64,000 nt of DNA from Gymnogyps californianus (GCF_018139145.2 NC_059477.1:42221502-42285501); one strand, 5' to 3'. Positions 37,776 to 52,500 are shown, counted from the first letter of the stretch. The notes: generated by a model not told the origin, from the letters alone. Program-made: numbers and translations.

Positions 37776-40293
37776 ATAAGCCATTGTATTTCTTCGGACT
37801 TATTAACAGATAGCCTTGTTCCTCCAGGGAGGTATATATTCATTCAAACATTAGACCTTGTATAAATCAAGACATGCTGTCAGATACTGTCATTATTAGA
37901 ACTGTTTGCTACTTTATGTCCTGTATTTATTAAGTTGCTTTTTCTAACTGAGGCCTTCAGTAAAAAAATATTTTTTTATTTGTTATTGCACGAGTGTCTT
38001 TCTCAAGAATTTCAGTATGGTAGTCTATTACAAATCATCTCCAAGTTGGTATGCACTCCTTGCTTTTATGAGTTAGTCACTATTAACACATTTTTGTGAT
38101 CTTGTGGCATCGGCACCCGCCTGCCACAGAACAGAACAATTCCCTGTGGCGTAGACATCTGGCTCTGATATAAGATCATTAAGCTATCAACTCACGTTGC
38201 AATATCATCCAGAGGAATTTGCATGGAATGTCAGATAGAAAAGGTGTCCTGTGCAGAGAGAGGCATCCACACCGTACTTCTTCAGAAGTATGTTTTTCTC
38301 AGAAAGAGAAATCTTCGCATCAGCCTAAGAGGGTTCTCTTCATCTGAATTAATAATTTGTCTTTTTAGATTACCTGTGGATGATATTGCTGTTGATTTTT
38401 CACATTCCTTTGGTTTCCATTCCTTCCATCATGCCTCTTTATTGTTTCTAGGTTCCCAGAAGATACCAGGAATATGTCACAACTCCAAACCAGCAAAGGC
38501 TAAGTGCCAGTCTCCTTCAGCTAATGAGAAATGAATGCTCCAGAGCAACACACTCAGCACCGTCACCTCCATTCACCACCACCCCAAAAATTTGTACTGC
38601 CATCTTCACAACTCGTATCCCAGGTAACCTCAGATACATGTCTTGGATATTGATGTTTAGAAAGCAACAGACTTCTGCCAATATGCTTTTACAGAATAAT
38701 GTTGATTTAGGTCTCATTCAAAAAGCTCGGACTCTTATCTATTGGGCATTAAAGTAGAAAACAAGTACAAATAAAGCACCCATCCTCAGATCTAGAAAGA
38801 AGAAACGGAGTAGGGCTCCTGTCTCTATGCAATGAGACAAGTCTCTAGAGTGCTTTCTTGTTTTGCTGACGGAGGAGCTGTAAAGTGTGGTGGGACAAGC
38901 AGCATGGTGGGACGATCAGTGTGGTAGACACTGGTGAACAAATCGGCAGGCAATATCCCTGGTCCCAGCATCCCGCTCTGTGGTAGCTCACTAGCACGGC
39001 AGGGAAGAGGACAACAAGCCACTGAGCCCTGAATGTCCCAGGCTGGTCAGAGGGAGCCAGCGGGCTGTCATCAGCTTTCTGGGATACCTGAGTGGAAAGT
39101 CCCAGTGCCAGACCTTGACATCAGACTGCACATGAGCTTTGTCAGGAGCGAGAAGACACATGTACGTTGTACACCTACTGCTGCACACCGAAGGTTCAAA
39201 CTGGAGTGGGTAGGGCATGGGTGTGCGCAAGGGGAATGTACATGTAGGTGAACTTTATTGGAAGAACGGGTTTGCTCTCATCAGTGAGTGCCGCAGAGTG
39301 ACGGGTCAAGACATTGGTATTTTGGTGGAAGGTGCCTTGCTGCTCTGATGCAGGGGAAAGGCGCTCTCTCAACTCCGTTTCCCCACAGCTCTCCCCTTCA
39401 GCATCTGCCCAAGTTGCAGGTGGGAGGAATACGCGTGTGTATACAATGTGGCTAGGCATTCGTCACTTCATGTTAAGACTGGAATGATGAAGAGTATCTT
39501 CCTCATTGGTACAAGTCATCTACGTAAAATATTTTTGAGTAGGCACAGAGTCCTCCACCCTTTCCTTTTCATTTATTTTGATTTGATTGTGTTCATGGTC
39601 TTGAGCACGTCTTTTTCTATAGCTCCTGACTCAGAAGTTACCAATGTTATCAGAACTGGAGAGCAGAGTCTTCCAATGGCTGCTCAGGAGTGTGGAGCAC
39701 CAGACCATTTTCCATACTCTCATCTTTCCGCCTTTCTACTCTCCCACTCATCCACAAGGAGCAGCTGCAGTATTCACTTTCAGCCAGAAGGGAAGACAAG
39801 CAGACAGCTGTCACGCTATGAATCAGATTTTAAACTGTGGTTTGGAGGGGAAGATTTTAGCTTTATTTCCCACTTGCAGAACAAAGAGCATCTGTTTTTG
39901 ACACTTGCAGTTTTATGCTGATCTGGGAGTTTGACGTGCAATTACAGATTCCATGTAGGGAAACTGAATTCAAATAGCCAATGCAAAATATTCTCCTTAC
40001 ATTTTTTCATTGACTAGGTCACTGTGAAATTAAATCCATATTATATACGAAAGAACAGAATGTTTAAATGAGAATGAGAGGTAGTATGTGTGATTCTCTT
40101 CGGTCCTGTAAGTGGTGTGACTAGAAACACTATAAGCAGATAGACTGGTTATTAGTTTTATTGTTTTATGGAATTTGAAGACAGCGAGTGCTGAAGAATG
40201 AACAGACTTTGGCTTGAAAAATGTTCATGTGTGCTGCAGTAGTGAGGGATAGAATGGTTTCTTGGACATACTGGGAATCAAGAGAGCCAAAAG

Positions 40294-40300
40294 TGAGTCA
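40294..40300 (+). promoter_or_regulatory. AP-1 site upstream of TNFAIP6
   Basis: An exact TGAGTCA match about 208 bp upstream of the TNFAIP6 ATG. AP-1 is an established activator of the mammalian TNFAIP6 promoter; use here is inferred. Confidence 0.6.
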
Positions 40301-40328
40301 CATGGACGACAGCAGACATCACATTTAA

Positions 40329-40337
40329 TTGTGTAAT
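40329..40337 (+). promoter_or_regulatory. C/EBP (NF-IL6)-type site upstream of TNFAIP6
   Basis: TTGTGTAAT fits the C/EBP consensus and lies 28 bp downstream of the AP-1 site. In mammals NF-IL6 and AP-1 cooperate in cytokine induction of this gene. Confidence 0.5.
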
Positions 40338-40392
40338 AATACTACAGCAAGCACAATTGGAGCAGGCTTGCTGACCTCACAGCTGAAAGCAC

Positions 40393-40400
40393 TATTTAAG
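40393..40400 (+). promoter_or_regulatory. TATA-like element of TNFAIP6
   Basis: TATTTAAG about 100 bp upstream of the ATG, at a suitable distance for a start site near 40425. There is no CpG island here, consistent with an inducible promoter. Confidence 0.5.
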
Positions 40401-40501
40401 ATCTGGCTACCAGATGTTCCAATAGGATCTAGCCAGCTGCTAGCAGAGGTTACCCTGAGTGTTTTAACAGGGAATATTTACAGCCTAATAGTTCGGAAGA
40501 G

Positions 40502-40595
40502 ATGATTGCACTAATTTTCTTTTCTGCCCTGCTGTGGGACAAGGCTCAAGCATGGGGATTTAAGGACGGAGTGCTGCATAACTCTATTTGGTTAG
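40502..40595 (+). CDS. TNFAIP6: TNFAIP6 exon 1 (signal peptide)
   Basis: Encodes MIALIFFSALLWDKAQA and then WGFKDGVLHNSIWL, ending TTAG|GTAAGA in phase 1. The nearly identical mature N-terminus to human fixes both start and frame. It is too short to be noticed as a long open frame. Confidence 0.96.
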
Positions 40596-43500
40596 GTAAG
40601 AAACAATTTAATCATGAATGTTTTGCTGCAAAAGTCACTGTGTTTGTCTAACAGTGTAAAGATGGGCACTTAGCAATACAGAATTCAGCCATGCATTAAT
40701 ATGAGCAAAATCCTGCATTGAATTGGGGATCATTTTATCTGAGTAGTGACTGTAAGTTTTGTCCTCACGAGCTTACTATTTTTGCTATTTCTCTGAAGTG
40801 CAGGAAGTAGTTATGGAATATTTCATCTGAATGTATTTTCCTACAGCATGAGGTAAAGTGAAAACAGTGTTAAACAACAGTTGCTTCTAATGAAGGAAAA
40901 TGAGTATGAAAAGAAACATTTGCCAAAGGAATGAATTACTTTCTGCATGAACATACTTCAGATGCCTGGGGTCCTACATATGAAACTAAATGATCTGGAA
41001 ATAATAGCGATAATATTTCCTAGGTTTCTAGGAAAGTACAGAAATGTATATGTTTTGGCCGTTGGTTTGTTCACATCATTAAACAGTGGCGAGAATATTT
41101 CAAAAGGGCTATAGAAAATGCTGTGGTAATAGCTTCTCATACCTCATGTGGGTTTACATAGCTCTTAGAGTTCTTTTATAGATCTTTATAATTATCCAAT
41201 ACAACAGAAAAACATATTCAGAATATAGTCACATAAAGGATGCCAAAACAAAAACACGCACCGAGTGCTCCGTTTTATAGACAAATACTTACAAACTCCT
41301 TTACCCTCTCTAGCATGTTGTGTATTTCTTTAAGGATTTTAAGGAATTCCTGTAGCCGGTACACGTTTCTGTTGTGCTCAGATGTTTCATGAGGGATTGG
41401 GGCCACGCTCTATTAGCTGGTGCAGCAACCACGTGACTCCAGTCCCTTCTCAGAGGACCATGTAAACTAACAGCAACATAAATGAGATGGAGAAGTGATC
41501 TATACTGTTTTCCATTTGACTGCACATTTTTAATGACTTCTCTTTCCTTCTAAACTTGGAACATGCCTGCTGTGTCCCATAGTTGCTGAAGGTGCTCAGG
41601 TGGGGGAGAGCTCCAAGGGAGGACCGCTTGGCAGCTTCATGCACCACCTCAAGTGGCTGCTGTTCAAAAAAAGGGTGACAGAGCAGAGGTTTGTGTGAGA
41701 AGCAAGCAAAGCTTGTATTCTTGGCTGGAATAACAGTAAGGAGACAGAGAAGATAAGTAGGACTGAGGCTGTGTTAAGCCCTGATAAGTAGGGGCAGAGA
41801 AGTTGAGTTTGATACAGGCTGTGATGGGTATTCTGGTATAGAAGGGATGTGGTCAGAGCAATGAGCAAAGGGGCTTGCTGAGTCGGGCCCTTGTTTATCT
41901 GTAGCCTGTACGGGCTGTCCTTGCACAAGGCCACAAGACGGGCACAGGTCCTGTCTGTGGTTTAACCATTCTCACGTTCCCTGGCACAGTTCTGCTCTCA
42001 GCTGGCCAGTGGTCTTCTAAAGAGTACCCCAGTGCGGCACCGGGGAGAGCTGGGCCATGGACTATCCCTGGATGAGACCGCCCTGATGATGGGGAAGAGA
42101 GCTCAGGCACACACCATGCCACTCGCACTCATGGACAGAGAGTGGGTCCTGGGTGTTTTATTTGCAAATATTGGCGTTTCCACATGACTGCTGCAACCAG
42201 CCGCCCTGGATGTAGCCTGTAGGGGCTTCTACAACATAAATGTGGATTTGTGATAACAGTGATCATTTAAGCAGTTTTACGAATTGCAGTCAATTTGAAG
42301 AAAAAATCTCTAATTCTTTAAAATGAAGAAACAGAGTGTTAACAGGAATGCGTAATAAAATCATGTTTTGCTACACCTTTAGCATTTACCATGAGAATAA
42401 ATAAAAATAAACCATAGGGTAAAAGCTGATGACTTGCTCTAAATAAACAAACACATGCAAAATCTGGAATCACAGTGTGCAACTCTGAAATAATCACTCT
42501 GCTTTCTTATCTCCAGGACTCTGTTGAAGCTCCTTTAAAAATGCACCATCTAGCGTAACTACGGCAATAAAATTATTGAAACAAACCTCAAAATGCAGTT
42601 AATTGAATTATGAATGGAGTTCAGTGACATTATATATAAATGAAGAAAAATTTGGCGAAATCACAGCCATCCAATTTATGCATTTTGCATTTAAAAAAGA
42701 AGTGTAACTTGAACGGTAAAACAAATAACCCCAATCTCACACTCACTATGCACGAGCATTACAGCAAGACCCCTCCCTTGAATAAAACTTAGGAATGTGC
42801 AGTGACATCTGAGATTTGCTTATCTCCTCTTCTTCTGATAAAGCACTATCAAGACCAAATTGAAAATGAAGGGAGTTTTCCATTTTACCTTTCTTCCTCA
42901 ACAAATCATTAGCACAAATATAAAATCTTGAATTACTGGCAGTCTAGAAATGCTCCTGTCTTTTACCTTTTTTCTTGTTACAAAACATCTTTTGTTTTCT
43001 CAGTCAGCATGCAGTCCTGCTGCAGCTGACTGTATCACCTTCCTGTTAATGTCTTTCTTGTGTGGATGGAATTTTATTGTTGCTCATTTTTGACACAAGC
43101 ACGTTATAACCAAAGGTTTATTGTAAACTGATGAGAGGATTGGAGCAGTCTTGCCCAAATATGCTCATATGCTTAACTGAGTGCCAGTTCCTAGTGCCAT
43201 GAAGTAGGTTTCCCGGGACAGCTGCTGCACTCTTTGTGTTCAGAATTTCATCCCCGTTCGCGCACCCTGTGTCAGTGCGGTTTAGGGGCCATACCTACCC
43301 CGTTTGGTGGAGTACTCTGAGTACGACCGTGCGCGTTAGCAGAGGCCCATGCCAGTAACTCTGCATGGCCATCTTCTGCTTAAAAGTTAAATATTTCTTT
43401 TTATTTAGCATTTAGTATTTGTGTCATGCATATTGAGGGTACTTTATTAGGCCAAACTTCATGCTTTTGTTTGTGCCAAAGAGATTGGCTACATTTTAGC

Positions 43501-46500
43501 ATGTCCTGCTGTGGTGGGTGAGTAGAGGGTCATTGTCCTTGCAGGATCCTGCTGTCTCTGAACTTCAAGGAGAGATTTTAAGAAATGTGAGTTGGAAGAA
43601 ACATGTCCTGTCAGCCATGTAACCCGTGACCTTTTGAGTAAGAACCGAAGAAGAAAAGTGGGTGGAGAAATCCCTGAGAGAACAGTCCCAATATGCAGGT
43701 GTTTCAGGCAAAGAAAGAAAAAACTTTGCTGAAAGTTCTCACTCTTGTCCGGGAAGAGGAGATTTCAGGCAGGTCAGATAAAGAGAGCAGCCTTCAAGCA
43801 GAATCCCCCATCAGAGAAGATGCCCGGCTGAGGCTGGGACAGGTTGTACTCTGTAGTGCTGGCCCCATGGTATACGAACGGTACGCAGTTACAGTGGTAG
43901 GCATGCACTTGTGCTTGCAAGTAAAACCAAAATTTCATGCAAGTTTATCTACACGGCCATGATATCGCCTCCATAAAGACTAATAGTAATTTGTGCATGT
44001 GTGTGTTCATGTGTATGTGTATAGATGTATATACATATGCAGATACATAAGTATGTAAATGTATATTAATAGTTAATAAGTACAGTGCTTTGACCTAGGT
44101 CTGTTTTTGCTGAGGCACTTTATCTTTCTGCATAGCTCCTAGTGTAATTAAGAGGGAGGGGAAAAGATCTGATCAGTTCATTAGGATATACTGTTAGGGA
44201 ATACTGTATCATTAACCTGTGACATGAGCCAGCATCCAATCTCAAAGCTCGGTGGAGCACATGTGTGTGGTCTATCTTTCCCGAGGCTACTTTTGCCATG
44301 TTACAAAGGAGTAACAGGGGTACAGATTGGTGATTGCTCTCAGCAGGATAACAGCACCCACCAAGAAGTTGCACGAAGACTCAGTGGTGCTGGTGTTGGT
44401 AGAGCAGCCCTTGCTGAAATTGTGAAGAGCAGATCTTTCCAACAATATTCTGAAAAACGTGATGCCTGTCCATAGTGACATCTTAGCGTCAATAAGTGGG
44501 GGTAGATGCCTTTTGAGGGATAAGATTTGAAAACAATATTGCCAGGTGAAAAAGTCAGGAGAACAACTAAAAATGATAAGTTTTTATTGTTAGCTCCAAG
44601 AGTGATGAGTCCGAGCAGTGGCGATTCCCCCTGAATCCCTGGTGGTGCATCCAGCAGCAGTTCCAGGGATGGAACAGGGTGGGTCTTGCAAAGGTGGCTG
44701 CCAGAGCGATGGGGGCTTTTCCCAGCAAACATCATTGACAATAAGCTTTAAGACTGCTCTTGCTTTGGCTGTGACTGGTCACCTCTGCAAAGGTGACAAA
44801 CCTTAGAATTCAGCTGCCCCTTACTCTTTGTCTCGGTGTAGGTGGGGCGGCTCAGCTAATCCCAAGGGCTACAGTCTGTGCTTTTCCGTTCACCTTTCAT
44901 TTCACTTCCCTGTGAGCTGCAGTGATCAATAACATCAATTCCAGGTTGTCCCCTGAGTGTGCAGTGAGGCTAAATGATGTGCTATATTCTGTAGTACTCA
45001 GATTTTCAATTCATGCATGCTGAATCCAATACAATCATACCGTAAAGAAGCAGTGAGTGGATTTATCAGGTTAGACACGATAGACTATTGAGTGAATGAA
45101 AAATAATACTTCCTATGAATAAATTTTTAATTAAAATAGATTTTTTTTTTAATATAGCATACCGCTACTCCACAGCTGTTAGTTGTTATGACTCTTCTTT
45201 GCAATGGAACTGGCTTCTTCGGAAAGATTTTTCCACGGAATATATGTTATCCCATGCCCATGCCAGTGACATTCCCAGTGATGTTACAGAAAGCGGCTCT
45301 CAGTCTTCTGAGACTATTGTCAGCAATATCATTTACTTCACTGGGCACGAGGCCAGTGACTGTGGGTCCAAAAACTACATTGGCAAACGTCTTTCTGTAT
45401 CTAATAAGGGATCTCACCATTGCTAACCACAATTCAGTAGTGACCGTGGGTTTTTTTAAAAATATCCTAACCTAGCCAAAACTACTGCCTCTAAGGATGT
45501 CCCTAAAAAAGACATTCTTTTTTTCCCATGGTACAAATAACTACTGTAAAAAATGCTTCCTCTTTTACGTCTTTTTTCAGTCATGTTGACTAGTGATAGA
45601 CACAGACAGCAATTTCTCTCAGGTTATACTAAATATAAGAAAGATCTAAACAAAAACGCCGTTCAGATTAGATATGCAGATTGGTTCTGAGACAGATTTC
45701 CATACACGGGCATTAGACAAGTGCAACATAAAAAGATTATAAAAGTTGTAGTAGTACTGACAGTTTCTAGGTTTCCCTGGAAAGCTGCTTTATAGTGTAC
45801 TTGCAACAGGAAAGAAAAAAATAATGAAGAAAGTGTATTACTTTTCTGTGCAGCAAAAATGTCAGCCAGCAATTGTTCTGGTCCTGCCCTTTGTGACACA
45901 AGCTCAGATATTTTTATTTTACATTTTAATTCCCTTTAATTTCTGCCTCTCCTCTATCCAAGTAGCTCTGATATAACTTCTCTGGAGATTCAAAACAAAG
46001 CTCTAATTCATCTTACAAAGGCACTTAAAGTTACATCCAAAAGTATGCTGTGATAGCAATCCAGAAGGAGCTTTCCCCGAGTCAGATGGGATACACAGAA
46101 CTAGTGATGCTGACACCAGCCGATCGTTCCCATAACTACTGCCTTCTGAGTAGTCCTAGGGGAGTCCTGCCCTGCGTTTGTTGATTTTCTGTTGTTCAAA
46201 AACTCACCAAGCTCTGACTAGCTCTGTTGTTCAAAACTTCTCCCAAACAAAAACATGCCTTTGGGTTGGGAGGGACATATTTTCCTGACACTTTCCAAGT
46301 GGCACAGCTACTAGCTGAACATTTTGTTTCTCTTCTCACCTGGACAGTAGCCCAAAGTGCAGGTCTTGGGGAAACTGTGGGAGGCGGTGAGAGCACCCCG
46401 GAAGGTGGGCCAGCTGAGATACCAATACTGAAATTGTTTATTGCTTTGGTCCCACAGAACGAGCAGCTGGAGTGTATCACAGGGAGTCACGCTCTGGGAA

Positions 46501-49500
46501 GTATCAGCTCACCTATGCAGAAGCAAAAGCAGTCTGTGAATACGAGGGAGGACATCTAGCCACGTATCAGCAGCTGGAGGCGGCAAGAAAAATAGGTTCG
46601 AAAAAAATCATGGCTGTTTGCTTTTCACATCGCTCGTTCCTAATGTTGCCAGTCTTGTATTTTCATGAATGTTATGAACTCTGGGACTGAGAGACTTGTA
46701 AACTCCCTGGATTTTTGCCCAAGTTGCATGCAATTTCCCCCCTCAGTAACAGAGCATGACTGCGCTACCTACAGAGCTGTCAGGGATAACATCTGCACAC
46801 AGTGCTACGCATCCCCCTGAGCTCTGGGTGCAGCACAGTCCCGGAACCGGCAACATCCAGAGCAGAGCCGTCTGGCTGAGCTGGGAAGCAACGGTACCTC
46901 CCCAGCTACAGCACCTGGGGGCTGCTGGGGGCTGCAGAGGAAGGCGTTTACCCCCAGGGTGCTTCTATAGTAAATGTGCATTGCTATTTTTCATTTCATC
47001 AGTCAAGATGTTTTCGTAATGTTTATTCCAGCCATATTTGCTCTGAGAGAGAGTGAGTGGTGTGCTTGGAGTGAAAAGCGGAGCTGAGTGAGGGCTCTAC
47101 TGTATTTCTACTTGATTCCTAATGAGAAATGATTAATTCATTCAGAGCTTTAGGAAAACAATGGAAAATATCCTCCACTCTAGAAATTTGCAGGCTACGC
47201 CGTTGAGTCAGAAGCTGGCTCTCAGCACCAGCACACATGTAAAAAGGGTACTTTTGTCTCTTCGGAGTATCTCATAGTCCTAGGACGCCACAAATATGTT
47301 CCAGTTCGTCTCGGTGAAAACATTGAATTGGTCTCTACCAGACAGTGAATAACACTGCGTTCTTTGGCTATTGTTTTTAAGTTCTCAGCCACAAAATGCA
47401 TTAACAGGATCTTTTTGTTTAGCAAGAAATACTTGAGGCATTTCAGGTATTTAAATTTAAATTGAAAGTATTTTAAGTCAATACTTTGTTTCCTTAGCTG
47501 TCTTTTGTATGTTGTATTTTATTCATTCTCAGAACTTAATGCTGCAAACTCTTGAGATCTGATTGAGTAAATTTGTATGACTTCAAAAGAGAAACAAAGA
47601 ACATACTTGTATAACTCATCCAATATATAATTTGGTTACAAATGCTGGTACAGCACTTAAAACTCACTACCCGGGAAACTATATAGTCCATCTGCATTTG
47701 ATTTTTGGTTTCAGATGAAGAACCGATAATCATATTGTGGAGAACACAATGCAGTTTTATATTCTGTGTTTAAAATTATCATCTCAAAGTACTGTTCTTT
47801 CCTGTAGTTCAATTTCTGTTAGGCCAATTACACCCAAGTCATTGATCAGCTTGAGTAAGCCTTTACTTACTTGAATAAAAAGCAGAGTTTCTTGCCTAGG
47901 ATTGATTTATCACATCCATGTCTCATTTCCTCCCTGTTGCAGGTTTCCATGTGTGTGCTGCTGGCTGGATGGCAAAGGGCAGAGTTGGTTATCCCATAGT
48001 AAAAGCTGGAGCCAACTGTGGCTTTGGGAAGACTGGTATTGTTGATTACGGGATTCGCCTCAACAGAAGCGAGAGATGGGATGCCTACTGCTACAACCCT
48101 AACGGTGCGTTTAAAAACAACCCATTGCTCTTCGGGTCTAAGGTTATGACTACATGCCATGCTATCTGGCTGCGCAAAGGCACCCCGGCTCTGAGTGAGT
48201 TAGCTTCAATACCATAAATGTGCTGTCTGAGAAGGGGGGGCGTATTGATACAAAGTTACTTGGAGCCTTGCACCAAGCCCCCTCTGCTGTTACCTATAGC
48301 TCATCTGGCTTGCTCGGAGCTCAGTCTCTCTGCACTGCGTTGTACCAGGTATAACTGGGCCTAAGCAAAGTCCTTTCAGAAACTAAAAATGTAATGATAC
48401 GCTGTTGTTGATTAAAAAGGTAAGTAATATTTCCAAGTGATGTGCGAATGTCTTGTTTTGTATAAGTGTTTACATTTCGCCTACAGTTTCATTTAAATAA
48501 CTAATCTGAGGTGTTTAACATGGGAACCGTTTTCCAGATATTTTGCCTGTAAACAGGCTAAATTTAGTGTTAACCCTTCTTCCTTCTTTCTGGTGCCTGA
48601 GATAGAACAAGTTTTGAAAATGCATGCCATGTCTGGGACTGAAACACCTGACAGATCCAGCTCCCAGCAGTGCCTTGCGCGTGTGTGTGTGTGTGCGTGC
48701 GCGTGTGTAACTAGATGGTGAAAAGCAGATCTCCAAAGCAGATCTGGAGACACGGTTCAAACGTGACTGACAAGACTTCGCCAGTTACGGGACATCTCCT
48801 GTATTCATTCACCTCCATTCACTACACTGCAGATGACTGAAATATTGACATGGCCGCTGCTTCAGTTTAGCTTGATATCACTTCATATAGCAGGGAAGAC
48901 AGAAAAAGTTGGCACCAACCAGAAAAGCAAAGCTTAACTTTGTGCATTGCTTGGCTCTCCTACTACTCCAAGAGACTACCCTGCCTGGCAGAGCCAAAAG
49001 TTGGAGTTGTCCGTGACGTCTGTACAGCTGTGCAAATTTGTTTGTTTGTGCTCACAGGGCTTGAGCTTGTTTATGCTAGCTGGGCAGTTGCTAATCAAAT
49101 AGCTCTGTGGGGTGGGGGACATGCACAGATGTTCAGCATACAAAGAAAACTGCAAGAGAGACTACTGCATTCATTATTACCGCTTGTAAACTGTCAGCCC
49201 GACTTTCTCCTTTGTCAGCCTTCTCCTCTGGGCTGAGAGGTAGTTACTTTCCAAATGCACTGTTTGGTTAGAGGACAAAAGGAAACCAGAACTGCCAACA
49301 CTCAGCAGACGGCTTGAGTCTCTCCCATTGAAAGGATATGTATTCGCACTTGGTGGACAGTCTGCTACAAAGCCTGGCAGTTGTCTGTTTGCAGGTGGGA
49401 GACAAGTAGCCTGGGGGAACAAAGACAAATCTCTGATTGAACTGAGCCTGTGCTCTTCTCTAGGATGCTAAAGGTGTCAAGAGGAACTTGTGGAACTGAT

Positions 49501-52500
49501 TGTGTGTTTGAAATGTGCATCCAACCTAGCAACGATCTGGAGCTGAAAAGCACAGGACTCATGGACAATGTACAGACTAAGAGGATTAATCACACTATCC
49601 AGCTTAAGGCTCCTAACTCTCGTGCCCTGAATCCCCCTTACAAAGTACCTCCCTCTCCTCCAGGTCTGAACTTGGGGAACTATGACAAATCCTAAAGTCA
49701 GGCAGTGTGAGGTCCCCAAATTGGTTGGTGCCACTGTCAGGGAGCCGGTAAAGTTCGAATCACCACTGAATCAAACGGGAATGAGTGTTTTTCGTCCTAA
49801 AGGAGACATTCCAAAGGGAGTGGAGAGCTGCAGCAATAACAGGAGTACAATGCAATGTATGTGATCACTAGCCTTTTTAAGTTTTCTTGTAGAAGACACA
49901 CTTTCAAGAGGTTTTTGAAGGAAGGATGAAACTGAGTGCCAGGCTGACTTGCAAGTACAGCTGTAAAGCTTACGGTTTGACATAGCCGGAAACCCCAAAT
50001 GCCTTTTGCATAAAACACATAGCTCTGGCCCAGTGGCCCAATCCACTGAAGTCAATGAAAGCTTTCCCTCTGAATTCAGTGAGTTTTGGATCATGCCTCT
50101 TGTTTCCAAAATATCTGCTCCCAAAAGCTAGGAATTACTGACTTTTCTTGTGAATGCTGAGGGCTTAAATATAGGAAAAGTGCTATCACGCTGGGTGTTC
50201 CTCTGTGATTTTCTATGGATCTGCTGGGTTAAAGTGCACAAAGATTTAAACCATAGCCACATCCAGAATGAATACTTAAACTCTGATGTTTTTATTTTTC
50301 TCTTAGGAAAAGAATGTGGTGGAATCTTCACAGATTCAAAACATGTTTTTAAGTCACCAGGCTACCCAAATGAGTATGAAAATGAGCAAATTTGCTACTG
50401 GCATATTAGAGTAAACTATGGACAACGTATCCATCTACAGTTTCTAGAGTTTGATGTTGAAGATGACACTGCTTGTATGGCTGATTTCTTGGAAATCTAT
50501 GATAGCTACGATGATATCAATGGCTTTGTGGGCAGGTAAAGCAATTCCAGCTTTAATATGCAAATAATCAAATGATTTAATTTTTTCCCCAGAACATTAC
50601 TTCAGAAGAAGACTGTATTACCTTGTCCAATTAGCACCTCTGATATGCCTATAATACTTGTAACAATAGCACCTGAATTATCTTTCCTGGCAATTTACTT
50701 TACTGTCATTAACACAGGCCTGTAAAGAGTTTCAGAGAATTGCACTTTGCCCTTTTCTGCTTTGTTAAATTACGTGGAACAAAGCTGCAAGACTTTTTAG
50801 TTAGCTGCTTATCTTAATTCTCTATTATTTTACAGGAAGAACTCCTAGCAATCTCGAACAGTATTTTGTATTTGCTTTAATTGAAAGGAGAGAGTTGGGG
50901 TGTTAAACTGTTAGCAAAAATGTATTTAATTAAAGTTACTATTCGCTACAGAAGTAAAATATTTTCTAACAGTATCAGAACAGAGCAAGTGTTATATACC
51001 ATCTCTCTTACTAGATTTAGTTCCCCTCTTTGCTTAATTCTCACTTTCTTTTCTTCGATGTCATATTTTTGCTTGTCCTTTAGCAGTCATATTTTAGTAT
51101 GAAGCACCTCCATTTTCCAGAACAAAAAATAAACCAGAAAAAGTGATAAAAAACACTTCCCAATTCCTGCCACTTTTCACATCCTCTCTACAAATCATGT
51201 GTAGCAAAGCAAGGATATAGTCCATTTGTTTTGCCTTTACAGATAATTTTACATGTCTTTCTTCACAATGCCCTTCCTTTCTTAGCCTTGGGCCATTGTT
51301 CTTTTCCTTAACGCCTTGTTAAATTGCTCTTTTTCTCGTTTTGCATCATTTACTTCCTGCATATATTGAAAAATGTTTCCTGCATTTTTCCCTCCCCTAA
51401 ACCTTACTATAAGATAATGACAAAAATTCTTTAGGCAATTGCTTTAACATATAGCAGAGAATTACGTACACTGAATACCTATAACCAATGTAGCCCATGA
51501 GCGACAGCTCCAAAGGAGAGTACAGCCTGAGAGCCACCGTTCAGTATAGGTCCCCATATAGTGGGGGTATGGCATGTGTGCTATGTCGTTTAGTCATGAC
51601 CATTTATATTTTTTTCCAGGTTTTGTGGAGATGAGTTGCCAGATGATATCATTAGCACAGGTAATATATTTGCACTCTTTATAGTAAAAAAAAAATCAGC
51701 CAAAATCACCTTTTGTCCCTAGTTTCTAGTAATATATGGTAAGGATGTCCAAAGACATGATTTCTGCTTCATGGCCAGCTTGTCATAAACTGCTATTCAA
51801 AACTGCCAGCGTGCCCTTTCATCAATGCAATTACTTCTAAATAAACGTAAAAGAAAAGAAGTCTCGTTAGAAGATAACCAGGGTGCATCCTGCTGGCCTT
51901 ACAGAGGTAGTACACCTACGCACGTTAAGGAGTTCTCACACAGGCGTCTCTATACAGCAGATCTGTAACCAGTAACCGAGCCCTGCCTGTGCGCGCAATC
52001 TTCATGCACCAATTTTTTCCCGTTTCAAGATCAAGGATTGCAAGAACACTTCCCGAGCCGGTTATAGACATTATTCTGTGTCTATGTTTAAACACCAGGT
52101 CAAGGTCTGATTATACGTAAATCAAATCCACTTTTACCTCTCTTTGCTCAAGCGTCGCAAAGTCACTGTAGCACAGGTGTCACGGAAGTAGCCATGTTCC
52201 CTGGGATAGTCTATGGATAGTCTGTGTAGAAACTCACGTTACCGAACTCCAGCCCGCAGCTGTAATCAGCAGAAAGAGAACAGAAAAGTTGAATTGTGCC
52301 TTCCCTGATCTCCCAGTTTACACGGGCCTGGTGGAGATAAGCAGATGACACTCACGGCAGAGTGATGTAGCAAGCTCACCCCTGTGTCACCTAGAGATCC
52401 GTGAGGCTCTGTGCCAGATGCGTCTCACACATGAAGCGTGGCATTTCACAGGTAGAGTGAACCAGAGGAGCATTTTAAAGAACGGGAAATGCTTTGCAGA

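Larger units (their letters stand above)
24000..40200. other. Gene-free interval between NMI and TNFAIP6
   Basis: About 16 kb between the divergent NMI and TNFAIP6 promoters. No exon of a recognisable family is visible on either strand. Open frames are short and unsupported. The interval contains CR1 remnants, a 271-nt polypyrimidine tract and a GGGAT array. Enhancers for the two inflammatory genes could lie here, but none can be read from a single sequence. Confidence 0.6.

Noticed and set aside
39448..39921. A 157-codon plus-strand open frame upstream of TNFAIP6
   Set aside because: No recognisable domain, ordinary base composition and no splice partners. It is compatible with chance in a 16-kb gene-free interval.
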